DNA of 64,000 nucleotides from Amycolatopsis bullii (GCF_014654205.1 NZ_BNAW01000018.1:1-64000); one strand, 5' to 3'. Positions 50,667 through 59,051 are shown, counted from the stretch's first letter. Translations and numbers: made by a program. Notes: generated by a model from the letters alone, not told the origin.

Positions 50667-51668
50667 ATGCCAACGGTTAGTAACTTTCCGACGGTGAGTG
50701 ATACCGAATCCGTAGCCGGCACGGCACTGTCCGAGCCCGTATCGGTCCAGACGGCCGTGCGGGACGCGGACTCCAGCCCGCTGGTGCGGATCCGGTCGCT
50801 GCTCCCCGGCCTGGCCCGCGCCGAACAGCGCGTGGCCAAGGTGGTGCTGGAAGACCCCGCATCCGTTGCGCGGCGCAGCATCACCGAGGTGGCCCTGGCC
50901 GCCAACACGAGCGAGACCACGGTGACCCGGTTCTGCAAGGCCGTCGGCGTCGGCGGGTACCCGCAGCTGCGCATCGCGCTGGCCGCGGACACCGCGCGCA
51001 CCGAGGCGCGCACCACGCGCAACCTCGGCGGAGAGATCGGCCCGGAGGACGACCTGGCCGCGGTGATCGGCAAGGTCAGCTTCGCCGACGCCCGCGCCGT
51101 CGAGGAGACGGCCGACCAGCTCGAGGTCGCCACCCTCGAGCGGGTGATCGAGGTCGTCGCGAACGCCGGCCGCGTGGACGTCTACGGCGTCGGCGCCAGC
51201 GCGTTCGTCGCCGCCGACCTGCAGCAGAAGCTGCACCGCATCGGCCGCGTGTGCTTCGCGTGGTCGGACACGCACATCATGCTCACCTCGGCCGCGGTGC
51301 TGAGCCCCGGTGACGTCGCGATCGGCATCTCGCACACCGGCGCGACCACCGACACCGTCGAGGCGCTGCGGGTGGCGCGCGAGCACGGCGCGAGCACCAT
51401 CGCCGTGACGAACTTCCCGCGCTCCCCGATCACCGAGGTCGCCGATCACGTTTTGACGACCGCGGCCCGGGAAACCACGTTCCGTTCGGGAGCGACGGCG
51501 AGCCGGATCGCCCAGCTCACCGTCATCGACTGCCTGTTCATCGGGGTCGCGCAGCGGCACATGGACGCGTCGGTCAGCGCGCTGGACGCGACCAGGGACG
51601 CAGTCGGATCGCACCGCTTGGGGGTCAGGCCGGACGGTCGTCGCCGTCCGCGGGAAACCGGCAAGTAA
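50667..51668 (+). CDS. murR: MurR/RpiR-family transcriptional regulator
   Basis: 333 residues from ATG 50667. N-terminal HTH_6 domain (ARAEQRVAKVVLEDPASVARR, then EVALAANTSETTVTRFCKAVG) and a C-terminal SIS domain (VDVYGVGASAFVAADL, GISHTGATTDTVEALRVARE) that binds a phosphosugar, by analogy MurNAc-6-phosphate. It directly precedes murQ, its stop TAA sharing bases with the first possible murQ ATG. It probably represses the salvage genes until MurNAc-6-P accumulates. The N-terminal ~50 residues before the HTH are disordered; a start further upstream is unlikely. Confidence 0.9.
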   Translation: MPTVSNFPTVSDTESVAGTALSEPVSVQTAVRDADSSPLVRIRSLLPGLARAEQRVAKVVLEDPASVARRSITEVALAANTSETTVTRFCKAVGVGGYPQLRIALAADTARTEARTTRNLGGEIGPEDDLAAVIGKVSFADARAVEETADQLEVATLERVIEVVANAGRVDVYGVGASAFVAADLQQKLHRIGRVCFAWSDTHIMLTSAAVLSPGDVAIGISHTGATTDTVEALRVAREHGASTIAVTNFPRSPITEVADHVLTTAARETTFRSGATASRIAQLTVIDCLFIGVAQRHMDASVSALDATRDAVGSHRLGVRPDGRRRPRETGK

Positions 51669-51694
51669 TGACCGGAGAAAATGTGAGGCGCATG

Positions 51695-52621
51695 ATGACC
51701 GTCCCCGTGCAGGCGGTGCACGTCGATTCGCCGACCGAGACCCGCAATCCCCGCACCAAGGACATCGACCTGATGTCCACCGCGGGGATCCTGGGCGCGA
51801 TCAACGCCGAGGACCGCACGGTCCCCGGTGCCGTGGCCGCGGTGCTGCCCCAGGTGGCGCGCGCGGTGGACCACGCGGTGGACGCCCTGCGGGCCGGGGG
51901 CCGGGTGCACTACGTCGGCGCGGGCACGTCCGGGCGGCTGGCCACCCTGGACGCGGCCGAGCTGGTGCCGACGTTCAACGTGCCGGGCGACTGGTTCATC
52001 GCGCACCACGCCGGCGGCGAGCGCGCGCTGCGCCAGGCCGTCGAAAACGCGGAGGACGACTCGGCGGCGGGCGCCGCCGAGATGGCCGCGATGGTGCAAC
52101 CGGGTGACTTCGTGCTGGGGCTGACGGCGTCGGGCAGGACGCCGTACGTGCTGGGTGCGCTGGCCGCGGCTTCGCGCCAGGGCGCCCGGACCGGCCTGGT
52201 CTCGGGCAACGCCAAGGCCGCGAAGCCGGCCGGGGTGGACGTGCTCATCGCCGTCGACACCGGTCCGGAGGCGATCGCCGGCTCGACGCGGATGAAGGCG
52301 GGCACGGCGCAGAAGATGATCCTGACGTCGTTCTCCACCGCGACGATGATCAAGCTGGGCCGGACCTACTCCAACCTGATGGTCAGCATGCGGGCGACGA
52401 ACGCGAAGCTGCGCGGCCGGACCATCCGGATCCTGCAGGAAGCCACCGGCATGACGATGGCGGACTGCTCGGACGCGCTCACCGAGGCCGGGGGCGACCT
52501 CAAGGTGGCGCTGGTGCACTTGCTGTCCGGCGAGGACGTCAAGAGCGCCGCGAAGGCGTTGCACACGACCGGCGGGCACGTGCGCAAGGCGCTGGACACT
52601 CTCAGGGTGCGAGCTAGCTAG
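51695..52621 (+). CDS. murQ: N-acetylmuramic acid 6-phosphate etherase
   Basis: 308 residues from ATG 51695 (GAGG 6 nt upstream); starts at 51668 (overlapping the murR stop) and 51692 are alternatives. MurQ cleaves the lactyl ether of MurNAc-6-P, giving GlcNAc-6-P and D-lactate. The SIS fold motifs VHYVGAGTSGRLATLDAAE, the catalytic segment region ERALRQAVENAEDD, and the signature ASGRTPYVLGAL and GSTRMKAGTAQKMILTSFST are conserved. Together with murR, nagZ and namZ it completes a peptidoglycan recycling block; no MurNAc kinase or PTS is nearby, so phosphorylated substrate must come from elsewhere. Confidence 0.95.
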   Translation: MTVPVQAVHVDSPTETRNPRTKDIDLMSTAGILGAINAEDRTVPGAVAAVLPQVARAVDHAVDALRAGGRVHYVGAGTSGRLATLDAAELVPTFNVPGDWFIAHHAGGERALRQAVENAEDDSAAGAAEMAAMVQPGDFVLGLTASGRTPYVLGALAAASRQGARTGLVSGNAKAAKPAGVDVLIAVDTGPEAIAGSTRMKAGTAQKMILTSFSTATMIKLGRTYSNLMVSMRATNAKLRGRTIRILQEATGMTMADCSDALTEAGGDLKVALVHLLSGEDVKSAAKALHTTGGHVRKALDTLRVRAS

Positions 52622-52625
52622 ATCT

Positions 52626-52657
52626 TCATCTGTTCACCTGTCTAACCTCTCAGATGA
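52626..52657. terminator. Inverted repeat between murQ and the Ni/Co transporter
   Basis: TCATCTG and CAGATGA, 7-bp arms with an 18-nt loop. It could be the end of the murQ transcript or an operator for the transporter. Weak as a terminator. Confidence 0.35.
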
Positions 52658-52676
52658 GCGGGAAGGCTGGTGGGCG

Positions 52677-53768
52677 ATGGCGGGCACGGACGAGGACTCG
52701 CGACGCGGGCTGTCGCGTCGCGAGTGGGTGTCGATCGGCGGGATGGCGGGGTTCGTCCTGCTGCTGAACGTCGTGGGCTGGGGCGTGCTCACGGCGTTCG
52801 TCGCGCCGCACCACTACGCGCTGGGCACCTCGGGCGTGTTCGGGATCGGCCTGGGTGTCACGGCGTTCACGCTGGGCATGCGGCACGCGTTCGACGCCGA
52901 CCACATCGCCGCGATCGACAACACGACCCGCAAGCTGATGGGCGACGGCCAGCGGCCGCTGTCGGTCGGGTTCTGGTTCTCCCTCGGCCACTCCACGATC
53001 GTCTTCGTGCTCTGCCTGCTGCTGTCACTGGGCGTCCGCGCGCTGGCCGGGCAGGTCGAGGACGACTCGTCGGCGCTGCACCAGGCCACCGGCGTGATCG
53101 GGACGTCGGTGTCCGGGGTGTTCCTGTACGTGATCGCGATCCTCAACCTGGTGGTGCTGGTCGGGATCCTGCGGGTCTTCCGGCAGATGCGCCGGGGTGA
53201 GTTCGACGAGGCCGCGCTGGAGCGGCAGCTGGACAACCGCGGCCTCATGAACCGGCTGCTGCGCGGGGCGACGAAGGCCGTGCGCAAGCCGTGGCACATC
53301 TACCCGGTCGGGCTGCTGTTCGGGCTGGGCTTCGACACCGCGACCGAGATCGGGCTGCTCGTGCTGGCCGCGGGCGCGGCGACGTTCGCGCTGCCCTGGT
53401 ACGCGATCCTCGTGCTGCCGATCCTGTTCGCGGCCGGGATGAGCCTGTTCGACACCGTGGACGGCTGCTTCATGAACTTCGCCTACGGCTGGGCGTTCGC
53501 GAAGCCGGTGCGCAAGATCTTCTACAACCTCACGGTGACCGCGCTGTCGGTCGCGGTGGCGCTGCTCATCGGGACGATCGAGCTGGTGTCGATCCTCGCC
53601 GAGAAGCTGGACATCACGAGCGGGCCGCTGGCCGCGATCGCCTCGGTGGACCTGGACTACGTCGGCTTCGGGATCGTCGGGCTGTTCGTGCTGACCTGGG
53701 TCGTCGCGCTGGCGGTGTGGCGGTTCGGGCGGATCGAAGAGAAGTGGTCGGCGAAGCTGACCGGCTAA
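52677..53768 (+). CDS. Nickel/cobalt transporter (NiCoT, HoxN/NixA family)
   Basis: 363 residues, about eight membrane helices. The NiCoT signature in helix II, RHAFDADHIAAIDNTTRK (HAxDADH), is intact, as are the later GFWFSLGHSTIVF and LFGLGFDTATEIG motifs. It imports Ni2+ and/or Co2+ for nickel enzymes or cobalamin. ATG 52677. It starts 55 bp after murQ but is functionally unrelated to it, so probably has its own promoter. Its last 4 bp overlap the convergent Fic-like gene (CTAA). Confidence 0.95.
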   Translation: MAGTDEDSRRGLSRREWVSIGGMAGFVLLLNVVGWGVLTAFVAPHHYALGTSGVFGIGLGVTAFTLGMRHAFDADHIAAIDNTTRKLMGDGQRPLSVGFWFSLGHSTIVFVLCLLLSLGVRALAGQVEDDSSALHQATGVIGTSVSGVFLYVIAILNLVVLVGILRVFRQMRRGEFDEAALERQLDNRGLMNRLLRGATKAVRKPWHIYPVGLLFGLGFDTATEIGLLVLAAGAATFALPWYAILVLPILFAAGMSLFDTVDGCFMNFAYGWAFAKPVRKIFYNLTVTALSVAVALLIGTIELVSILAEKLDITSGPLAAIASVDLDYVGFGIVGLFVLTWVVALAVWRFGRIEEKWSAKLTG

Positions 53769-54487
53769 GAAGCCGCGTCGGAGATGCTCTTCGCTTCGCG
53801 CGCGCCCGCTTCGAACGCTTCGCAGCAGAAGAGCAGCCACGCGCGTACGCCCTCCGGCGTCCCGCTCGCGAATCCCTCCGCCGCCTCGAGGTAACGCGGG
53901 ACCCGGCGGAAGAAGGCCACTTCGGGCACGCTCAACGACTTCGGATCGAGGCCGGTCGCGACCATCGTCAGGCGGGCGGCCGCGCGGGCGACCACGCCGT
54001 CCGCACTGCCGAACGGCTTGAGCGCCAGCAGTTCCCCGTGGACCACCGCGGTCAGGACCGGGCCCGGGACCGAGGTCGCTCCGGTCACCAGCTGGGCCAG
54101 CAGCTCCAGCCGGCCGCCGCCGGACTGGGGGCGGCCCAGCGCATCGAGGTCGTCGACGAGGTCCGCCGCGGCCAGGACGTGCAGGCGCGCCAACGCCTGC
54201 AGCGGTGCGCGGCGCCACGTCGGCAGCAGCGTCTCGAGGGTCTCCGCGACGCGCAGTGCGCCGGCCAGGACCGGGTCGGCGACCGCGCCGTCGACCGGGA
54301 GTTCCGGATTGGCGCCTTCGATCCCCGCGGACGCGCGGGCGGCGCGCACGGACGCTTCGGCCGCCGTCGCCGCGCCGCCGCGGAGGTTCGCCGGGAGGCG
54401 GTGGACCGCGAACACCGCGTCCTGTGCGGACTTCGCCGCCGCCGCGACGCCTTCGAGGTCGAGGAGCGGCTTCAAGGGGTCGCTCAT
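53765..54487 (-). CDS. Fic-fold-like protein with degenerate active site
   Basis: 240 residues. Genes like this are often labelled 'oxidoreductase', but I see a Fic pattern: in SVRAARASAGIEGANPELP the segment SAGIEG fits the Fic inhibitory motif (S/T)xxxE(G/N) and the Fic_N helix. VVHGELLALKPFGSADGVVAR corresponds to the catalytic loop, normally HPFxDGNGR. The catalytic His is Lys, and the DGNGR part is changed (SADGVVAR), so AMP transfer is unlikely. ATG 54485-54487 overlaps the phosphoribosyltransferase stop (ATGA). May be the counterpart of Rv3662c by position. The Fic relation is by eye and should be tested. Confidence 0.55.
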   Translation of the reverse strand: MSDPLKPLLDLEGVAAAAKSAQDAVFAVHRLPANLRGGAATAAEASVRAARASAGIEGANPELPVDGAVADPVLAGALRVAETLETLLPTWRRAPLQALARLHVLAAADLVDDLDALGRPQSGGGRLELLAQLVTGATSVPGPVLTAVVHGELLALKPFGSADGVVARAAARLTMVATGLDPKSLSVPEVAFFRRVPRYLEAAEGFASGTPEGVRAWLLFCCEAFEAGAREAKSISDAAS

Positions 54488-54981
54488 GCGTCGAGCACCT
54501 GTCCTTCGCGGGTGACCACGGGCGGCAGCACCGACCACGGGAAGTTGATCCAGCGGTCGGTGTGCCGCCAGACGTACTCGCACTTCACCGTCGAGTGCGG
54601 CTTCTCGTAGACGACGGCCGAGCGGACCTCGGCGACGTGCTCGAGGCAGAAGTCGCGGACCAGCTTGAGCGTGGCGCCGGTGTCGGCGACGTCGTCGGCG
54701 ATCAGCACCTTCTTGCTCGTCAGGTCGACGACGTTGGGCACCGGCGGCAGCATCACCGGCAGGTCGAGGCGCTGGTCGACGCCGGTGTAGAACTCGACGT
54801 TCATCACGTGCAGGTTCTTCACGTCGAGCGCGTAGCCGAGGGCGCCGGCGACGAACAGGCCGCCGCGGGCGATGGAGAGGATGAGGTCCGGCGCGAAGCC
54901 GTCTTCGGCGATGGTGTGAGCCAGTTCACGGCTCGCCGTGCCGAACAGCTCCCAGCTCAGCTCTTCCCGCTCCTCGGCCAT
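54484..54981 (-). CDS. Type I phosphoribosyltransferase
   Basis: 165 residues. The PRPP site VLIADDVADTGATLKLV is intact; DLILSIARGGLFVAG and EFYTG match xanthine/guanine-type phosphoribosyltransferases rather than Hpt. It most likely salvages xanthine or guanine. ATG 54979-54981 with AAGGG upstream. It is co-transcribed with, and overlaps by ATGA, the Fic-like gene. The substrate base cannot be fixed from sequence by eye. Confidence 0.88.
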   Translation of the reverse strand: MAEEREELSWELFGTASRELAHTIAEDGFAPDLILSIARGGLFVAGALGYALDVKNLHVMNVEFYTGVDQRLDLPVMLPPVPNVVDLTSKKVLIADDVADTGATLKLVRDFCLEHVAEVRSAVVYEKPHSTVKCEYVWRHTDRWINFPWSVLPPVVTREGQVLDA

Positions 54982-55095
54982 CGAGCCCGCCCTTCCCGTC
55001 GTGGTCCGCCGAGCATAGGCAACGCGGAAGTGGACTCCTGAAATGATCAGAAATTGGCTCTCCTGAGCAGCCACTGGCCGAACTACCGTGATCGC

Positions 55096-55698
55096 GTGAG
55101 CGATTGGACCACGCAACCGACCCTCTCCGGCGAGCACGTCCGCCTGGAGCCGCTGTCCCCCGAGCACGCCAAGGGCCTCCTGGAGGCCGGCGCCGACCCG
55201 GGCATCTGGGCGTGGCTGAGCATCCGGCAGCCGGGGGATCTTCCCGCCGCCGAGCGGATGGTCGAGCAGGCGCTCGCCGACCCCGACCGCCGCCCCTTCG
55301 TGCAGCTCGACCCCGCCTCCGGCCGCGTCGCCGGGACGACGTCGTACTACCAGGTCGTCGAGAAGCACCGGATCCTGTCGATCGGGCACACGTGGATCGG
55401 CGCGGACTGGCAGCGCACCGGGCTGAACACCGAGTCGAAGCTGCTGCTGCTCACGCACGCGTTCGAAACCCTTGGCGCGCAACGGGTCGCGTGGGAGACC
55501 GACATCCGGAACCTCCGCTCGCAACGCGCCATCGAACGGCTTGGCGCGCTTCGCGAAGGCGTCCTGCGCGCGCACCGGATCCGGCCGGACGGGTCGTCGC
55601 GCGACACCGTCCTCTACTCGATGCTCGCGCCGGAATGGCCCGCCGCCAAGGCCCGGCTGAACGAACGCTTAGTCAGCGGGGCTCGCCGGGCACGGTGA
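55096..55698 (+). CDS. GNAT-family N-acetyltransferase (RimJ/RimL-like)
   Basis: 200 residues from GTG 55096. Substrate side LSGEHVRLEPLSPEHAKGLLE, then the acetyl-CoA motif region IGHTWIGADWQRTGLNTESKL and ETDIRNLRSQRAIERLGALR, the typical RimL-type end. It could acetylate a protein N-terminus, an amino acid or a small molecule. TACCGT six nt upstream of the GTG suggests a leaderless start. It lies between the phosphoribosyltransferase gene (divergent) and acs (same strand, 99 bp), and could help regulate Acs by acetylation, though Acs acetyltransferases in this group usually have a cAMP- or amino-acid-sensing domain that is absent here. Confidence 0.85.
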   Translation: MSDWTTQPTLSGEHVRLEPLSPEHAKGLLEAGADPGIWAWLSIRQPGDLPAAERMVEQALADPDRRPFVQLDPASGRVAGTTSYYQVVEKHRILSIGHTWIGADWQRTGLNTESKLLLLTHAFETLGAQRVAWETDIRNLRSQRAIERLGALREGVLRAHRIRPDGSSRDTVLYSMLAPEWPAAKARLNERLVSGARRAR

Positions 55699-55797
55699 AC
55701 CGGCGGGTCACGTGGGTGCAACCTTTTACAAGGCGGACTAACGTCGCTAGCGTGCCGCTAGCCGTCGTTTCGGCGCACTACAGGAGGCCTTGCAACC

Positions 55798-57789
55798 ATG
55801 ACCGAGCAGTCCCCCGCCCTGGACAACCTGCTCACCGAGAGCCGCACCTTCCCGCCCAGCGACGAATTCGCTGGCCAGGCCAACGCGAAGGCCGATCTCT
55901 ACGCCGAAGCGGACGCCGACCGCGAAGCGTTCTGGGCCAAGCAGGCCGAGCGGCTCACGTGGGACACGAAGTGGACCACGGTACTGGACTGGACCAATGC
56001 GCCCTTCGCGAAGTGGTTCGTCGGCGGCAAGCTGAACGTCGCCTACAACTGCGTCGACCGGCACGTCGAGTCCGGCCACGGCGACCAGGTCGCGATCCAC
56101 TGGGTCGGCGAGCCGGGTGACACCCGGGACATCACCTACGCCGAGCTGAAGACCGAGGTTTCCAAGGCCGCCAACGCACTCGCGTCGCTGGGCGTCACCG
56201 CCGGCGACGTCGTGGCGATCCAGCTGCAGATGGTCCCCGAGGCCATCTTCGCGATGCTCGCGTGCGCGCGGATCGGCGCGCTGCACAACGTCGTCTTCGG
56301 CGGCTTCTCCCCGACGGCGCTGCGGGCGCGCGTCGACGACGCCGCCGCGAAGGTCGTGATCACCTCCGACGGCCAGTTCCGCCGCGGCAAGGCCGCGCCG
56401 ATGAAGGCCAATGTCGACGAAGCGCTCGAAGGCGCCGAGACCGTCGAAAAGGTCGTCGTCGTGAAGCGCACGGGCGACCAGCTCGAGGGTGACGTCCCGT
56501 GGACCGACGGCCGCGACCTGTGGTGGCACGAGCTCGTCGACGGACAGTCCGAAGAGCACACTCCCGAGGCGTTCGACAGCGAGCACCCGCTGTTCATCCT
56601 CTACACGTCCGGGACGACCGGGAAGCCGAAGGGCATTCTCCACACGTCGGGCGGCTACCTGACGCAGACCGCGTACACGCACCACAACGTCTTCGACCAC
56701 AAGGCCGGCGAAGACGTCTACTGGTGCACCGCGGACATCGGCTGGATCACCGGCCACAGCTACATCGTCTACGGCCCGCTCGCCAACCGCGTCACGCAGG
56801 TCGTCTACGAAGGCACGCCGAACACCCCGCACGAGGGCCGGCACTGGGAGATCATCCAGAAGTACAAGGTCTCCCTCTACTACACCGCGCCGACGCTGAT
56901 CCGCACGTTCATGAAGTGGGGCGCGGAGATCCCGGAGAAGTACGACCTGTCGTCGCTGCGGGTGCTGGGTTCGGTCGGCGAGCCGATCAACCCCGAGGCG
57001 TGGATCTGGTACCGCGAGAACATCGGCGCGGGCCGGACCCCGATCGTCGACACGTGGTGGCAGACCGAGACCGGCGCGATCATGATCTCGCCGCTGCCCG
57101 GCGTCACCCCGACCAAGCCGGGCTCGGCGCAGAAGGCGCTGCCGGGCATCTCCGCGAAGGTCGTCGACGACACCGGTGCCGAGGTCGGGCCCGGCGGTGG
57201 CGGGTACCTGGTGCTCGACAAGCCGTGGCCGTCGATGCTGCGCGGGGTCTGGGGCGACGAGGAGCGCTTCAAGGACACCTACTGGTCGCGGTTCAAGGAC
57301 CAGGGCTTCTACTTCGCCGGCGACGGCGCGAAGTACGACAACGACGGTGACGTCTGGCTGCTCGGCCGCGTCGACGACGTGATGAACGTGTCCGGCCACC
57401 GCATCTCGACGACCGAGGTCGAGTCGGCGCTGGTCTCGCACCCGACGGTGGCCGAGGCCGCGGTCGTCGGCGCGACCGACCCGACGACCGGCCAGGGCAT
57501 CGTCGCGTTCGTCATCCTGCGCGGCAACGCCGACAGTGGCGCTGCCGGCGGCGAGGAGGCCATCCAGGCGCTGCGCAACCACGTCGCGAAGGAGATCGGG
57601 CCGATCGCGAAGCCGCGGCAGATCATGGTCGTGCCGGAGCTGCCGAAGACGCGTTCGGGCAAGATCATGCGCCGTCTTTTGCGCGACGTCGCGGAGAACC
57701 GGCAGGTCGGCGACGTCACCACGCTGGCCGACTCGACGGTGATGGACCTGATCTCGTCGGGCCTGAAGACGGGCAAGTCGGAGGAGTGA
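55798..57789 (+). CDS. acs: Acetyl-CoA synthetase (acetate--CoA ligase)
   Basis: 663 residues, normal length. It activates acetate via acetyl-AMP. The AMP-binding motif ILYTSGTTGKPKGILHTSGG, the central DTWWQTETGAIMISP, and the C-terminal A10 loop PKTRSGKIMRRLLRD are intact; the Lys of SGK is the residue controlled by reversible acetylation. ATG 55798 with AGGAGG ~10 nt upstream. The promoter region has two GCTAGC copies (55748-55766). Counterpart of Rv3667. A good hairpin terminator follows. Confidence 0.97.
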   Translation: MTEQSPALDNLLTESRTFPPSDEFAGQANAKADLYAEADADREAFWAKQAERLTWDTKWTTVLDWTNAPFAKWFVGGKLNVAYNCVDRHVESGHGDQVAIHWVGEPGDTRDITYAELKTEVSKAANALASLGVTAGDVVAIQLQMVPEAIFAMLACARIGALHNVVFGGFSPTALRARVDDAAAKVVITSDGQFRRGKAAPMKANVDEALEGAETVEKVVVVKRTGDQLEGDVPWTDGRDLWWHELVDGQSEEHTPEAFDSEHPLFILYTSGTTGKPKGILHTSGGYLTQTAYTHHNVFDHKAGEDVYWCTADIGWITGHSYIVYGPLANRVTQVVYEGTPNTPHEGRHWEIIQKYKVSLYYTAPTLIRTFMKWGAEIPEKYDLSSLRVLGSVGEPINPEAWIWYRENIGAGRTPIVDTWWQTETGAIMISPLPGVTPTKPGSAQKALPGISAKVVDDTGAEVGPGGGGYLVLDKPWPSMLRGVWGDEERFKDTYWSRFKDQGFYFAGDGAKYDNDGDVWLLGRVDDVMNVSGHRISTTEVESALVSHPTVAEAAVVGATDPTTGQGIVAFVILRGNADSGAAGGEEAIQALRNHVAKEIGPIAKPRQIMVVPELPKTRSGKIMRRLLRDVAENRQVGDVTTLADSTVMDLISSGLKTGKSEE

Positions 57790-57806
57790 GCTAGCGTTCT
57801 CCTCGT

Positions 57807-57841
57807 CAGAGCCCTTCCGGCTTCGCGCCGGGAGGGCTCTG
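57807..57841 (+). terminator. acs: acs terminator
   Basis: CAGAGCCCTTCCGGC and GCCGGGAGGGCTCTG pair (one wobble) around TTCGC, 18 bp beyond the acs stop. Confidence 0.88.
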
Positions 57842-57867
57842 CCATGACACCCCCGAGTGGCACGAGT

Positions 57868-57881
57868 CGAACGCATGTTCT
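57868..57881. promoter_or_regulatory. LexA (SOS) box upstream of the AT-hook gene
   Basis: CGAACGCATGTTCT contains the perfect palindrome GAACGCATGTTC and fits CGAACRNRYGTTYC except the last base. It overlaps TACGCT, a likely -10 element, 51 nt before the ATG at 57933. Confidence 0.72.
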
Positions 57882-57932
57882 ACGCTGTGCCGCGAACCAC
57901 ACCCACTTCCCGGGCAAGGAGACGACACGACG

Positions 57933-58418
57933 ATGACCGTGGATGTCCTGACGCACGACGAGGAAACGGCTTCGGCTCCGGTTTCCGCTCCGGTTCCGGC
58001 TTCGGAGGTTTCCGCCGACGAGGCGGCCGTCACCGAGTCCGCGTCCCCGGCCCCCTCGGAGGACTCGCCCGAGCCCGCCGCCGAGGAGGCCCCGAAGCCG
58101 AAGCGCGGCCGCCCGAAGGGCGCGGCGACGGCGTCGACGGCGAAGAAGACCCGCACGGTCGAGCTGACCCTGACGGTGACCGGCACCGCCGACGGCGAGT
58201 GGCAGGCCGAGCTGAAGAACGGCTCGAAGTGGGTCGCCAAGGGTCTCGAGATCCCCGCCGCGGCGGTTTCGCGCGCGGCGAAGGAGCTGCACAGCGACCT
58301 CTCCGGCCCGATCGACGAGGTGATCAACCAGGCCCGCGAGGCGCAGGCCGCGAAGGTCGCCGCGCTGGAGGCCGAGCTCGAGAAGGCCAAGCAGGCTCTG
58401 GCTGAGCTGGACGCCTGA
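57933..58418 (+). CDS. AT-hook-containing nucleoid-type protein (DUF6319-like)
   Basis: 161 residues. Residues 1-50 are acidic and Pro/Ala/Ser-rich. Then comes the AT-hook-like KPKRGRPKGAA (minor-groove DNA binding), a small beta domain (VELTLTVTGTADGEWQAELK), and a C-terminal helix rich in Ala/Glu/Lys (AKVAALEAELEKAKQALAEL) that should form a coiled coil. It resembles DUF6319 proteins of actinomycetes. A LexA box overlapping the likely -10 predicts induction by DNA damage. It may act as a small DNA-binding or architectural protein in the SOS response (inference). ATG 57933; AAGGAG lies about 11 nt upstream, a loose spacing. Confidence 0.72.
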   Translation: MTVDVLTHDEETASAPVSAPVPASEVSADEAAVTESASPAPSEDSPEPAAEEAPKPKRGRPKGAATASTAKKTRTVELTLTVTGTADGEWQAELKNGSKWVAKGLEIPAAAVSRAAKELHSDLSGPIDEVINQAREAQAAKVAALEAELEKAKQALAELDA

Positions 58419-58430
58419 GCTTCACTCCGG

Positions 58431-58467
58431 GAGACGCCCGGTCCGCTTTCCGCGGGCCGGGCGTTTC
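58431..58467. terminator. Terminator between the AT-hook gene and the 58473 gene
   Basis: GACGCCCGG and CCGGGCGTT pair around an inner CCGC/CGCGG hairpin with a TTTC loop, then TTTCC. Convergent genes on both sides. Confidence 0.8.
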
Positions 58468-58472
58468 CGCTT

Positions 58473-58748
58473 TCAAGGCTTCAGGCGTGATTCGAAGTCC
58501 GCCAGCCAGGCCCGGAAGTCGAGCGGGCCGTACAAGTACTCGCCCGGCGCAACAGGCATGTCCGCGCCCCACAGATTCTGGATCGCGTCGAAGACCAGCT
58601 CGTCCTCGACTTTGCAGTCCGATCCGACCCATCGGCCGGCCCAGTCGGAGGCTTCGACGGCGGTGAGTCTTCCGGCGGCGAGGCCGCTCAGCACGTGCCA
58701 CACCTGTCCACGGGTCGGTTCCGCTGTTTCGCCGAGCTCCAAGTGCAT
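58473..58748 (-). CDS. Small hypothetical protein
   Basis: 91 residues from ATG 58746-58748 (GGAGG 3-4 nt upstream). Acidic, Trp/Leu-rich, with GQVWHVLSGLAAGRLTAVEASD and DFRAWLADFESRL. It looks like a small soluble alpha/beta protein. I recognise no family, and no membrane or export signal is present. Convergent with the AT-hook gene across the terminator. Confidence 0.65.
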   Translation of the reverse strand: MHLELGETAEPTRGQVWHVLSGLAAGRLTAVEASDWAGRWVGSDCKVEDELVFDAIQNLWGADMPVAPGEYLYGPLDFRAWLADFESRLKP

Positions 58749-58967
58749 CGCCCTCCCCCGGCCCCGAAGAAAGCTGCCCCCACCCTCTCCGGGGGGACGT
58801 CCCAGTTCCAGTCTATCGGCTCCCACCTGCGAAAACCGGCCGTTCGTCGATCTGTGGACAACTCGCGCCAGATGACAGACAAGAGCCGGACCTGTGGATG
58901 GACGGTTGCGGCTCGGCCGAAAATCAGCTAGCAAAACCACTCCGACCCGTGGCTCAAGCGATCGACT
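58749..58967. other. Non-coding region upstream of the 58473 gene
   Basis: No gene is supported. One DnaA-like TGTGGACAA lies near 58854-58862 and a related TGTGGATGG near 58892. The promoter of the 58473 gene is expected here. Confidence 0.4.
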
Positions 58968-59051
58968 CGCGTACCCGGGAAGTCGGCTCGGCGCACCCCA
59001 AGGGTCGGCCTGCGTACCTGGAGGGTCGGCCTGCGTACCTGGAGGGTCAGG
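58968..59051. repeat. Four ~21-bp repeats, same family as at 45371-45505
   Basis: GCGTACCTGGAGGGTCGGCCT-type units, two perfect and two degenerate (GCGTACCCGGGAAGTCGGCTC, GCGCACCCCAAGGGTCGGCC). The last unit runs into the stop codon of the cupin gene. Confidence 0.85.

Noticed and set aside
55748..55766. Repeated GCTAGC before acs as an operator
   Set aside because: Short six-base palindromes repeated twice; no regulator or spacing support.
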